Position numbers and translations under genes: made by a program. Positions 30,001 through 38,900 of a stretch of DNA of 64,000 nt are shown in pieces (the stretch's first letter is position 1; the number at the start of each line of letters is the position of its first letter). Origin of the DNA: Candidatus Aminicenantota bacterium (GTDB lineage Bacteria; Acidobacteriota; Aminicenantia; UBA2199); the NCBI GenBank assembly GCA_020355945.1, contig CP070627.1:4664424-4728423 (forward strand), in the 5' to 3' direction. The notes under the pieces are model-generated. The model was not told where the DNA came from. It saw nothing but the letters and a program-made list of their open reading frames with translations, and did no database searches.

Positions 30001-31179
30001 GTCTATTCTTTTTGCCAGGCCTTCTTTTATCAGCAGCAGTTTGGCATTACTATCCCGAAGTATATATTGTATCCTTCCATGCGGGTATTCCGGATCGATT
30101 GGCAGATAAGCCCCGCCGACCTTTAAAACACCCAACATTGCCACGATCATTTCCAGGGACCGTTTCATCATAATTCCAATAATGTCCCCATTGATTATTC
30201 CCTTTTTTATTAAAAGGTCGGCCAATTGATTCACTTTCCTAGCCAGCATTTCGTAGGTTAAGGTTTCCTCCTGCGCCGGGGTGGGGGTAAAAACAGGGGG
30301 GCCCTTTACAGCCAGATTCCCGGGACTTTTCTTTACCTGGTCTGAAAATAATGAATAAATAGTCTTCCCTTCCAGGTATTCGCTTCGGGCAGAAGTATCA
30401 TTAAAATCATCGATCAATTGCCTTCTTTCCGCTTCCGATAAAATTTGAATATTAGCCATCGGCATATCGATATTGAAGAGTGCTGTGTTTAAAAAATTTA
30501 CCAGGTGGTTAATATACCTTTCCACCGATTGCCTGAGGTAGCGCTGCGGGTTATATTCCAGTTTTCCTTCAATGGAATTCCCTGTTCTAAGAAAAGAAAA
30601 AATCATATTGAGGTTGATATCCCGGATATACTTTTTGTCATGGATATTTTCCAGTAAAACGGCGATATCGGCTAAAGGGAATTCACCTTCGATATATTCG
30701 ATGTTCAATTTGTACAATAAGGTTTCAAGCGGGTAATTTTGATGTTCCACCGCTTCGATAAGGGTTTTTCGCACCAGTAATAATAGCTCTTTAAAAGTCC
30801 GGGCTTCTTCGATTTGATGCCTGAGGACCAGGAAGGTATTTATAAACCGCCCCTCATCTTTTTGTTTATAAATAGGGGCACCTATCATAATATCGTTACT
30901 GGCCGTGTATTTTTCCAGGATGGCGACGATCCCGGCGATCAGGATCATATGAAGGTTGTAATCCAGTTGCTTACTTAACTGCATGAATCTCGAAGAGATT
31001 TCGTTGGAAAACTGGAAAGTGATTATGTCCATTTTCCCCTCATGTACCGTTTGTGGATAATCGTAAGGGAAAAAAGCTCTCTCAAGTCTTCCTCCCAGTT
31101 TTTCAAGCCAATAATTTCTTTCTTTTATATTTTGACTGGCTGCTGCGACAACTTCTCCTGAAATGCTTTCATGTCTCAT
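24010..31179 (-). CDS. N5: NRPS halfC-A-T-C-A-T-C with FDF tail
   Basis: 2,389 residues. Half condensation domain 1-245. A1 about 265-765 (A3 YVIYTSGSTG at 428); code D-S-E-L-T-A-E-V-C by hand, no confident substrate. T FFNLGGHSL about 815. C about 880-1,310, whose motif reads HHIITDL, with the usual Gly replaced by Leu. A2 about 1,325-1,830; code D-L-T-K-V-G-H-I-G equals Asp. T FFQRGGHSL about 1,878. Terminal C about 1,940-2,370 with HHIMTDG, then a tail ending VAFDF. A2 carries a 9-bp repeat in its A6-A7 linker. This is the only half-C NRPS of the set without a domain buried in an A domain. AAGGAAG precedes the ATG. Confidence 0.93.
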   Translation of the reverse strand: MRHESISGEVVAAASQNIKERNYWLEKLGGRLERAFFPYDYPQTVHEGKMDIITFQFSNEISSRFMQLSKQLDYNLHMILIAGIVAILEKYTASNDIMIGAPIYKQKDEGRFINTFLVLRHQIEEARTFKELLLLVRKTLIEAVEHQNYPLETLLYKLNIEYIEGEFPLADIAVLLENIHDKKYIRDINLNMIFSFLRTGNSIEGKLEYNPQRYLRQSVERYINHLVNFLNTALFNIDMPMANIQILSEAERRQLIDDFNDTSARSEYLEGKTIYSLFSDQVKKSPGNLAVKGPPVFTPTPAQEETLTYEMLARKVNQLADLLIKKGIINGDIIGIMMKRSLEMIVAMLGVLKVGGAYLPIDPEYPHGRIQYILRDSNAKLLLIKEGLAKRIDSEMETISIHLENSIYDVEPSQWEAVSRAENIAYVIYTSGSTGRPKGVMVEHRSIVNTLFWRKNFYQFNEHDRVMQIPSFSFDSSVEDIFTPLISGSGLVLLQEENRYNVEYIKTLIEKNSITHFLIVPGFFKILLTEIPRVLKRLKSVTVAGEGFTANLVKEHFEALPNVKMYNEYGPTENSVCSTVYEFSINKTKVLIGKPITNVSCFICSAVGMLAAVGVYGELCVSGKGLARGYLNNPGLTSEKFVDNPFLEGKRMYLTGDVARWKPDGNIEFSGRDDHQVKIRGFRIEPGEVEERLLKHETVNEAVVIMKEDEKGEKYLCAYLASDKKINVPGLKESLSKDLPYYMIPSKFIQLNRFPLLVNGKVDRKALPEPEVDAGEEYTPPRDEIERKFVEIWANVLGLQPGIIGIDSDFFNLGGHSLSATILVSKIHKQFNVKIPLKEIFKSPTIRELAAILKESVKNEFVAVEPVEKKEYYAVSSSQYRLYILQQMNIKSTAYNVPLAVEWEGEVNKEKLKETFGKLIDRHESLRTSFIIVEDVPVQKIHQEAELEIEYYDISDSAAPDPHLVTSIIERFIGPFDLAKAPLIRLGSIKIDSLRQILIVDLHHIITDLISHSILIKDFMALYNDVRLPGFKLQYKDYSQWQQSDPVKEALKKEEEFWLKEFSGEIPVLNLPTDYIRPSIQSFEGNKVDFEFGEKETAALNEMAQLEDATLFMVLLAIYTIFLSKISSQEDIVIGTPVASRRHADLEKINGMFVNTIALRNHLPGEKTFKTFFRELRERVLGAFENQDYLFEDLVEKVELKRDISRNPLFDVMLVFQSSLESLRDTREQKTNDLKIKPYSYEKRTSKFDLTLGVTEIGEKLYFSVVYGTKLFKEETIVRFIDYFKKVMASIINNPGKKLAEIEIISGEEKNRVLYDFNDTHTEYPQNKTIHHLFAEQVEKTPDRISLVGPILSEGKADESPIQITYRQVKEKSDRLCHQLKRKGVQPDTIAAIMIEHSPEMIVGVLGILKAGGAYLPIDPEYPQERINYMLEDSAAKILVTGSEIKDRLNTSTLTSTINRVTPDNLVYVIYTSGTTGKPKGTLIENKNLVNYSHWFRNKVNLTGNDRSVLTSSFCFDLGYTVVYPSIISGCQLHVIPRDMYLSLENLIGYIIRHRITYLKMTPSLFSTIVEGSDFTTMNRGSLRLVVLGGEEIKIKDVEKFHAALPGIEILNHYGPTEATIGCAARKIDFERFEQYKKRPVIGHPIHNMRIYILDKGLMVVPVGISGELCVCGSSVGRGYLNRPQLTAEKFIKKTASDTLHMSYTSHMSYIYRTGDMARWIEPGALQFLGRIDSQVKIRGYRIETGEIENHLLKHEAIKEAAVIPRQFSSGDNYLCAYIVWKPGKVTDKEAQLQQLKELLPGKLPEYMIPSYFVEMERIPLTPNGKINRKLLPEPRLKMVDGYAAPRDQIEEKLAEIWSGLVSIAPLKEAPGIDDNFFQRGGHSLSAAIMAARIHKELNIKLPLVEIFKAPTIRGMAKYITGAIKDKFIAIEPVEAKEYYALSAAQQRLYIIQQINPGSIAYNMPLAFILEGDIDKDRLSAAFNGLIKRHDSLRTSFIMVEEEPVQRIHDEMDFEIEYYDTSLQSVHTAESIIKNFIRPFDLAKAPMMRVGLIKQKQKEYILVVDMHHIMTDGVSNTILNRDFILVYAKEQLPPIKLQYKDFSEWYNTASKKELLERQEEYWIQKFKGEIPTLNLPTDYEMPERSNYEGKSIHFLIPRQISQRLKDLNNQTGTTLFIFMAAALNILLFLYTGQEDIIIGSPITGRNHIDLQNIIGMFINMLSLRNRPNGRKTFVEFLKEVKQNIMEAFENQDYQFDELVRKLGIDRKSDKNPLFNVVLAVQNIDTSETDRVFTAHRDDLKLSHYPSNTIIERFGLTFFAREVNEDIHILTRYSTALFKEETMRKLGEHYIEIIDQVTNNPGIKPGEIILSSSLLHGSHVTKENDVAFDF
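26052..26078. repeat. In-frame 9-bp tandem repeat in the A6-A7 linker of N5
   Basis: Units AGGACATAT, GGGACGTAT, ATGACATAT, encoding MSYTSHMSY between A6 (EKFIKK) and A7 (YRTGDMARW). Same repeat family and same domain position as in N6. Confidence 0.75.
30440..31179 (-). other. N-terminal half condensation domain of N5
   Basis: About 245 residues homologous to the other three heads: NYWLEKLGGRL..FPYDY, DIMIGAPIYKQ, ENIHDKKYI, then the usual C-A linker LIDDFNDT. No HHxxxDG half; the upstream stop is 42 bp away. Confidence 0.85.
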
Positions 31180-31221
31180 GGTTTCTTCCTTATTTATTTA
31201 AAAATTTTTTTTATTTATTCT

Positions 31222-32919
31222 TTAAAAATCGAAGTCAACAAGTTCCAGACCTGTATTTCGCACGGTAAGAAGTTTCTCGACATATCGACACTCATCCGTA
31301 TCTGCTCCTTTTTCCGTTAAGTCTACCAATGGGGGTGCGCCATTGGGATGCAATTTTTTCCAACGTTCATCCGCGTGGTATATCTCATTCAAACTGTAAG
31401 GATTGGGTATCCCCAATTTTGTACAATGCCGGACAAATCGGTTTAAACGATCAAAGGTCACTTCCCTGGAGGGTTCCGTATCCACTATCCAGGTTTGGGA
31501 TATCAGCATATCCCTGGCGCTGGCAGGATAAAGTAGTTTGCTCTTACTCACCCATTTATCAAAATCCACCTGGCCGGCGTAAAAATAAGTAAAGGGGTTG
31601 AATTCAGCTTCATAAATATCGTCTTTTAATTCTTCGACAAAATCCAGGGTCATCTGGAAATCGTCTTCTGTTTCTCCCGGGTAACCGATAATCCAAAAAG
31701 TTGTTGTCTTTATACCGGCATAGGCAAGGCTTGCCAGTGCTTGACGAATTTCATCGAGGGTAATGCGTTTATCCATCAGGTCCAATATGCGCTGGGACCC
31801 GCTTTCGGTTCCGATTCTTGCCCGGAGGAATCCCGCTCTCCTCCATTTCAACGTATTTTCGATGCTGCATACCTCTTTACCGATTCGCAAATATGCATCC
31901 CAATAAAAGATTTTATCCACTTTAAGTAATGCTTCGGAAATGTCATCGATAATCGGGTTAACCAGGGAATCCATGAGAAGGAACACTTTTTTGCCGTACA
32001 ATTCATTCATCTTCAACATCTCTTCGACTAACCGTGGGGGATCCTTTTTAATAAAATCCCCATAATATAGATTTATCGTACAAAATTTGCAGCGATAAGG
32101 ACAACTGGTGGAGGCCTGGGTGGCCAGGTACGGATATTGCTCTATGTTCAACCCGGTATGATCGGGGATACCGATTTCACTATAAGTCAATTTTTTATTA
32201 TCGATATCTTTTCTCGTGTACACCCGTTGGCATCCCGGCAACTTTCCCTGCAAATATTTTAGCAGTAAATGTTGACCTTCACCTATAAATAATTTATCAA
32301 TATAAGAGGCTGTTTTCTCCAGGAAAAAGTCCAGTTCGGGACTTCCGTGAGGTAATTGCCACATGAAAATCCCTCCGCCCATAAGAGTCTCGAGGTGAGG
32401 ATATTTCTCTTTCACCAGTCGGAATGCAAACAGCGATGCCGGGAGCGTATGATTGTATACGGTCAAACCGAACATATCCGGTTCCAGTGTTTCTACGAGG
32501 CGGCTCACATATTCTCCCAGGAGCGAATAAAACCTGTCCAATACCCGGTTTAACCGGGATATCTGCTGCTCATTTATATTGACAAAATAATTCCGGTATA
32601 TTAATATCTTTACCAATTCCACATACCGGGTTTCATCTTCGCAGTGAATATGTGCGGTCATGTGATTCTGTAAAACATCATGGCCAATGTTGTAAAAGTT
32701 GACCCTTTTGTTCCCCTCCACGAACTCTTTCAATTTATTGAAATAAGAATGGTATAACTCTTTAAACTCCACTTCAATGTTAAGGTCCGCAATCGTCACC
32801 GGGTAATCGTATTTTTCCAGGTATCTCTTCAGATAAGATATGGCCATAGGGGGGATCAGCGGCGTCCAATATGGCAGCAGACCTAACAAAATTTTCTTTT
32901 TTTTCTTTAATTCATTCAT
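31222..32919 (-). CDS. R2: stand-alone B12-binding-type radical SAM protein with FDF tail
   Basis: 565 residues, a paralogue of R1 and R3 over its full length. Rossmann domain: LLPYWTPLIPPMAISYL, FGLTVYNHTLPAS, LMGGGIF, IGEGQHLLLKYL. Cluster motif CPYRCKFC at about 273-280, LGIPNPYS late, tail ending LVDFDF. The sequence around the Fe-S motif (QASTSCPYRC) is closer to R1 (ATASVSCPYQC) than to R3. It lies between N4 and N5 with gaps of 26 and 42 bp, so it is surely co-transcribed. The start at 32919 follows AAGGATAG. Substrate unknown; presumably it modifies a residue on a carrier domain of a neighbouring NRPS. Confidence 0.88.
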   Translation of the reverse strand: MNELKKKKKILLGLLPYWTPLIPPMAISYLKRYLEKYDYPVTIADLNIEVEFKELYHSYFNKLKEFVEGNKRVNFYNIGHDVLQNHMTAHIHCEDETRYVELVKILIYRNYFVNINEQQISRLNRVLDRFYSLLGEYVSRLVETLEPDMFGLTVYNHTLPASLFAFRLVKEKYPHLETLMGGGIFMWQLPHGSPELDFFLEKTASYIDKLFIGEGQHLLLKYLQGKLPGCQRVYTRKDIDNKKLTYSEIGIPDHTGLNIEQYPYLATQASTSCPYRCKFCTINLYYGDFIKKDPPRLVEEMLKMNELYGKKVFLLMDSLVNPIIDDISEALLKVDKIFYWDAYLRIGKEVCSIENTLKWRRAGFLRARIGTESGSQRILDLMDKRITLDEIRQALASLAYAGIKTTTFWIIGYPGETEDDFQMTLDFVEELKDDIYEAEFNPFTYFYAGQVDFDKWVSKSKLLYPASARDMLISQTWIVDTEPSREVTFDRLNRFVRHCTKLGIPNPYSLNEIYHADERWKKLHPNGAPPLVDLTEKGADTDECRYVEKLLTVRNTGLELVDFDF

Positions 32920-32945
32920 ATTCTATCCTTGCCTCTTGTTTTATA

Positions 32946-35900
32946 TTAAAATCCGAAGGATTCCGCTTCATTTCCGGGGAATACGGATTCTACTCTAATT
33001 AAAGCATGAGAAATTGTGATGTCCTTCAACATGACACCATCATCTTCACTAATCTTTTCCAGTATCTCCGCCAGGTGTTGGAGCATTTTTTCGGCATTGG
33101 CGGACTTATATAATGATACCGAATAATTGAGATTAAAATGAATGGAATCTTCTCCTTCCCATGCATCAAGCAATAAATCGAATTTCAAACCTGAAAATTC
33201 ATAATCATACCGTTGGACATGAAAATCTTCATTTTCACTATCTCCGGGTTCCGGGGTACCCACTGCCAAAACAGCATCGAACAAAGGATGCCGCGAAAGG
33301 TCCTTCGGTATATCCAGTTTAGCAACCAATTCCGTGAATTGGTAATCCTGGTTTTCATAAGCATTAAAAGCATTGGTTTTTACCTCTTTAAGAAAATCCT
33401 GGAACCGAAGGTTCTCTTTCGGGAAATTTCTCATGGGCAGCATATTGGCAAATAAACCGATTATATTGTATAAATCCGGGTGAGTTCTTCCTGAAATCGG
33501 CGATCCCACCACAATGTCATCCTGCCCGGAATACTTCGATAACAAAATGGTGTATACGGCCAACATCAAAATATAAAGCGTAGTCCCTGATTCACGCAAA
33601 TATTTTTTTATCTTATTGGTAAGCTCTATATCCAATTTTAAATGAATACGGCTGCCCTGGAAATTTTTCTCTCCAGGTCTGGGAAAATCAGTGGCCATTG
33701 TCAGCAAAGGTATTTCATCGCTAAACCTCTTCAACCAGTACGCCTCCTGGCTGGCCAATTCTCCCGATTGAATCAACCGAAAATGCCATTGGGAATAGCT
33801 GCTGTAATGAATGCGTAAAGGAGGCAATTCATTGTGTCTATTTGAATATAATTTCATGAAGTCACTGATCATTACATGATCGGAGAAGGCGTCTGAAATA
33901 ACATGATGGAGGTCAAAAAATAAGAGATGATTTCCATCGCTGATCTTTATTAATTTTACCCGCATCAGTGGGGCCATACTGAGGTCAAAGGGTTTTATAA
34001 AACTCATAACCGCCTTTCTAACTTCTTCTACATCCATCTCATAATACTCAACCTCAACCATGACATCATGATGCACTACCTGGACAGGTTGATCATCTAT
34101 CATTTCAAAGGACATCCGTAGAATCTCATGCCTGTTTATAAGTCCCACTAAAGCTTCTTCAAATTTTTCTCGTTGAATATCTCCCTTCAACATAAATGCC
34201 CTGGGCATGTTGTAACTGATACTTTCAGGGTCGAATTTCTGGATAAAGTATAAACCCTTTTGCTGAAAAGACATCGGATAGTATTCTTTTTCTTCTACGG
34301 GTTCTATTGCTGTATATATAGTTATTCCTGTAGATTCAATATATTTCGACATACTTTTTATGGTGGGATTTTTAAATACTTCTGTCAAGTGCATTTTCAC
34401 ATTTAATTCCCTGTAAATCTTTGATGTGAGCAGCATGGCTTTTAAAGAATGCCCTCCCAACTGGAAAAAGATGTCATGGATACTGATTTTATCTTTTCCG
34501 ATTCCGAGAACTTCCGCCCAGATCCCGGCCAGTTTTTTTTCTATCTTATTCCTGGGGGCATCATAACTTTCAACCACTTTCCACCCCGGTTTCGGTAATG
34601 ATTTCCGGTCTATTTTCCCATTCGGGGTTAACGGGATTTTTTCCAGCGGCTCAAAATACGAAGGTATCATATAATCCGGTAATTCCATGGACAAATAGTC
34701 TCGCAATTCCGAGATCACACATTCGCTGTGGGAAACGATATAGGCACATAAATATTTATCCCCTTTCTCTTCCTCGCCAACCAGCACCACTGTCTCTTTT
34801 ATTCCCGGATGATTCAACAGCCGGTTCTCTATCTCTCCCAATTCGATCCGATATCCCCTGATTTTGAATTGGTTATCGATCCTTCCCAAAAAGAGTATAT
34901 TTCCATCCGGGAGCCACTTAGCCAGGTCCCCGGTCTTGTAGATTTTTGGCCTCCGGCGGCCAGGGGGAGCGCTTTTTGAAAAAACTGCCCCCCCTGAACC
35001 CCCCCGCAAAAACTTTTTATTATTTTTTTCGTGTAATTCGTGGGCTTCTCCAGTGCCGTCTTCCTCGACCTTAACCTCTATCTCCATAAATCTTTCTGCA
35101 GTTAACTCCGAATTGTTTAAATACCCCCTGGCAACCCCGGAACCAGCAATACCCAATTCCCCCGCCACACCCACCGGCTGCAATTTATTCTTCTTATCAA
35201 GGATATATACCCGGTGATTGAGCATCGGTTTACCGATGGGAATATCTCCCGGTAGATTTATATTTTCTGTGGTTATTTTATACGAGGTGGCATCGACACA
35301 GCATTCTGTGGGTCCATAAACATTGGTAATGATTGGACTATGCGGCTCAACGGCCTTTAAAAAATCTGCCGCCTGTTGGCGAGGCAAGGCTTCACCCCCG
35401 ATAATAAAGTGTTTAACAGTGAAGCCCCCTTTCAATCCTGTCTTCTCTTGATTATGCTTCATTTCAATACTTTCCAGCATCAGTTGAAGATGGATGGGGG
35501 TCCCGTCTGAAATGTCGATTTGATGTTTTTTATAAAATTGAAGCAAAAGGTCACCATCAATCCTGGTTTCTTCCGGTACAATATACAAACTATGCCCCAG
35601 TACCAGTGCTGCGAAAACCTGCTTGACGGATGCGTCAAATACAACCGGAGATACCAGGGCCGCCTTCCGGGGGTCGTTATAACTTTTATAAATTCTCTCA
35701 TTTAACCCGGTGACAAGATTGGTGACATTTCGATGCTCCAGCACCACCCCTTTGGGTCTGCCGGTGGAACCGGAAGTAAAAATGGTATAGGCCGGGTCTG
35801 CCGGCTGATTAACAGGCTCCGGGTTGACTCTGGCTTCCGATGGTAACCCCGGGTTTAATACATCCGACATAAGTAACTCCCTGGCAAAAGCGGTTCCCGG

Positions 35901-38900
35901 GCCTTTTTCTCCTGCTGCCAGGGCAAGGCCTTTGATTTTCTTCAAAATCTTTTCTCCCGGCAATTTCCCTTCATTTTCAAGCATCCCCTTGATCAGTTCA
36001 CTGAGGGTAATTTCTCCTTCTCCCATCACCACCAGGTCAATATTGACATCCTGTAGAATCGCTTTGTAATCGCTTGTGGCATAAGGACCACCAGCAATAA
36101 TCGGCACTTCTATTCCCCAATGCCGGATCATGGCTGCTGTCCTGTGAAAAAATCTCCTGTAATAGGTTAAAGTGCGGATTCCAATGACGTCAGGTGAAAA
36201 TTCCTCCACCAGGACTTTTAATTCGTTATAATTATCAAAATCGATCCTGGATTTGGCGATTTTTCCGGTTATTCGGTCCCCAAACTGTTTGTCCAGGTAG
36301 GTCATAATATACATCAGTCCCAAAGGCGCCTCCACCACATCGTAGAGCATATTACTGCTGTGAGCACTGAAAAATTGGGACAGGTCCAGCAGTAAAATCC
36401 TTAGTGCGTTGGCTGCGGTAGATTTTGGCTTAAAATGTTCTTTCAGCTTCCTATTGAAACCAGGAACCATGACGCTTTTCTCTTCCAGGAAGTCTTCCCT
36501 TCCCAGTTCCTTCCTGGAGATCCCGGTAAATTCCAATAGATCATCAAAGCATTGAATATCAACTGGCAGATAGCTGTTGTATTTTTGTACCAGTTCATCT
36601 TCTGATAACACCTTTAACTGGAAAGGAAGCACGTGGACCAGCCGTTCCTTTGACAAAAAATACTCATCGAGGAATTCTGACTGGTACTTTATAGTAAAAC
36701 TTTTATCAAAGGGTAAGGTGTCGGGGAGTTCGTGATAGGCAAGGTCGGCGGAAGTGGAAATGGCTTCGGGGGAAATCCCGTTCTCAAGGGCCAGTTTCTC
36801 CATTTCCGTATTTTGATAAATTTTTAAAATATTGACGTAGGGGAAATGAATCCATTTGATTTTCTTGATAAATTCCAGTGTCATCCGTGCTTCTGTTTCG
36901 GTTTCGGTGGGAAAGCCGTGCATGGTATTCAGTTCTAAAATAACCTGGGGATATTTTTTACTGATATACGCCATATTTTCGAAAAATTTTTCCAGGTTTA
37001 AATTTTTGCCAATCAATTTTTGCAACCGGGACGAAGCGGTCTCCAGGGCCATTGCCATTCGTAGGGTCCCGGCTTTTACCATCAGGTCGATATAATCCCT
37101 GGTTAAAATATCACCCCTCAGACATAAAGAAAGTTGAAGGTCTAATCCATGTCCAATGATCAATTCAAAAAACCTGGTGGTGTTTTTTACATTCAAATTG
37201 AAAACATCATCCAGGAAAACAAACCGGCGGACGCCCATATTGTAATAAAGCTGGACTTCTGAAAACATATTCTCGGCTGAACGGGTTTCCTGTTTATTGG
37301 GCCAGATTTTATGGCAATAGGCACAGTGAAATGGGCAGCCGCGGGTTCCCAGCATTGAAATGCTGTGTTTGATCAGTGACTGGCCAATATACCGGTGGTA
37401 TTTCTCATAATTAACCAATGAACGGTCAGGGATGGGTAAACGGTCCAGCTCGGTTATGATGGGCCTGGGCTCGGTGAGATACACGTTCTGCCAGTTTAAT
37501 TGGATACCTTGTAAATCGAAAAATGAGTGATGTTCAATGATGGTGCTTTTTGTTAATAAAAGGAAGATGTTACAATCATTGAGTATCCCCAGGATACTGG
37601 CTTTGGGTGCTGCGGTATCGATGGGTACGTATGAACCGCCTGCTTTTAATATGCCAAAGATCCCGATTATCATATCCGGGGAACGGTCCATCATCAGGCC
37701 CACCATAGCACCGGGTTTGACCCGTTTTTCCCGCAGGATAAAGGCCAGTTGGTTGGACTTTTTATTTAATTCCCTATAAGTCAAGGCATAGAGGGGGGCG
37801 CCTGGTGCGGGGTGTGTGTTCTGGTGTGCTTTGTGCCCGGTATCTTGCGCCCGGCCAACCACGGCAATATTGTCCGGGGTCCTCTCCACCTGGTCTTCAA
37901 ACAATTGATGAAGGGTTTTATCTTTGGGATAATATCCCCGGGTGTCATTAAACTCATACAATATTCTCTCTTTTTCTTCCTGGGTCAATATCTCGATGTC
38001 CGATATCTTTTTTCCCGGGTTTTCCATCACCGACGATATGATCTTGTTGAAATATTGAATAAATCTTAAAATGGTTTCTTCTTTAAATAGCCTGGTGCAA
38101 TATTCGAATGAAAGATACAGGCTCTCTCCCCTTTCAATCACAGTCAGTGTCAGATCAAATTTCGATGTCCCGGGTTCAAAACGATAGGGTTTGATTTTCA
38201 AATGCTCTCTTTCTTTTGTCGGTTCGGGCTCATCGAAAATATCCTGGAAAACAAAAATCACATCAAATAAGGGGTTTCGACTCAAATCCCTTTTCACTAC
38301 TATTTTCTCAACAAGATCCTCGAACTGGTAATCCTGGTTTTCAAAAATGTCCAATGCCCTGGATTTTACTTCATGCAAAAATTCTATAATCGTTTTGTCT
38401 GCTTTAGGATAATTTCGCATTGCCAGCATATTGACAAACATCCCGATGATTTTTTCCAGGTCCGCATGCCTTCTACCGGCGATGGGTGTCCCCACCAGGA
38501 TATCTTCCTGGCCGTTAATTTTAAACAGGAATATATTAAATATGCCCGCTAATAAAAGGAATAATGTCATCCCTTCTGACTGGGCCATTTGATTTAAGAA
38601 CCTTGTGCTTTCTTCATATAGATAAAAACTGCAGCGGGCTCCTGCAAAACTCTGTATTGCCGGCCTCATATAATCGATGGGCATATCTATTTCAGGTATT
38701 TCTCCTTCAAACTCCTTTAACCAGAATTCTTCCTGCCTCTTGAAACTTTCTTTGATGGATTTACTTTGCTGCCATTCCGAATAATCTTTATACTGGAGCC
38801 TTAATGCTGGCAATTGGGCATCATTATATAGGGACATAAAGTCATTTATTAATACAGCGTGCGAAATACCATCGGTTATGATGTGATGCAAATCCACCAT

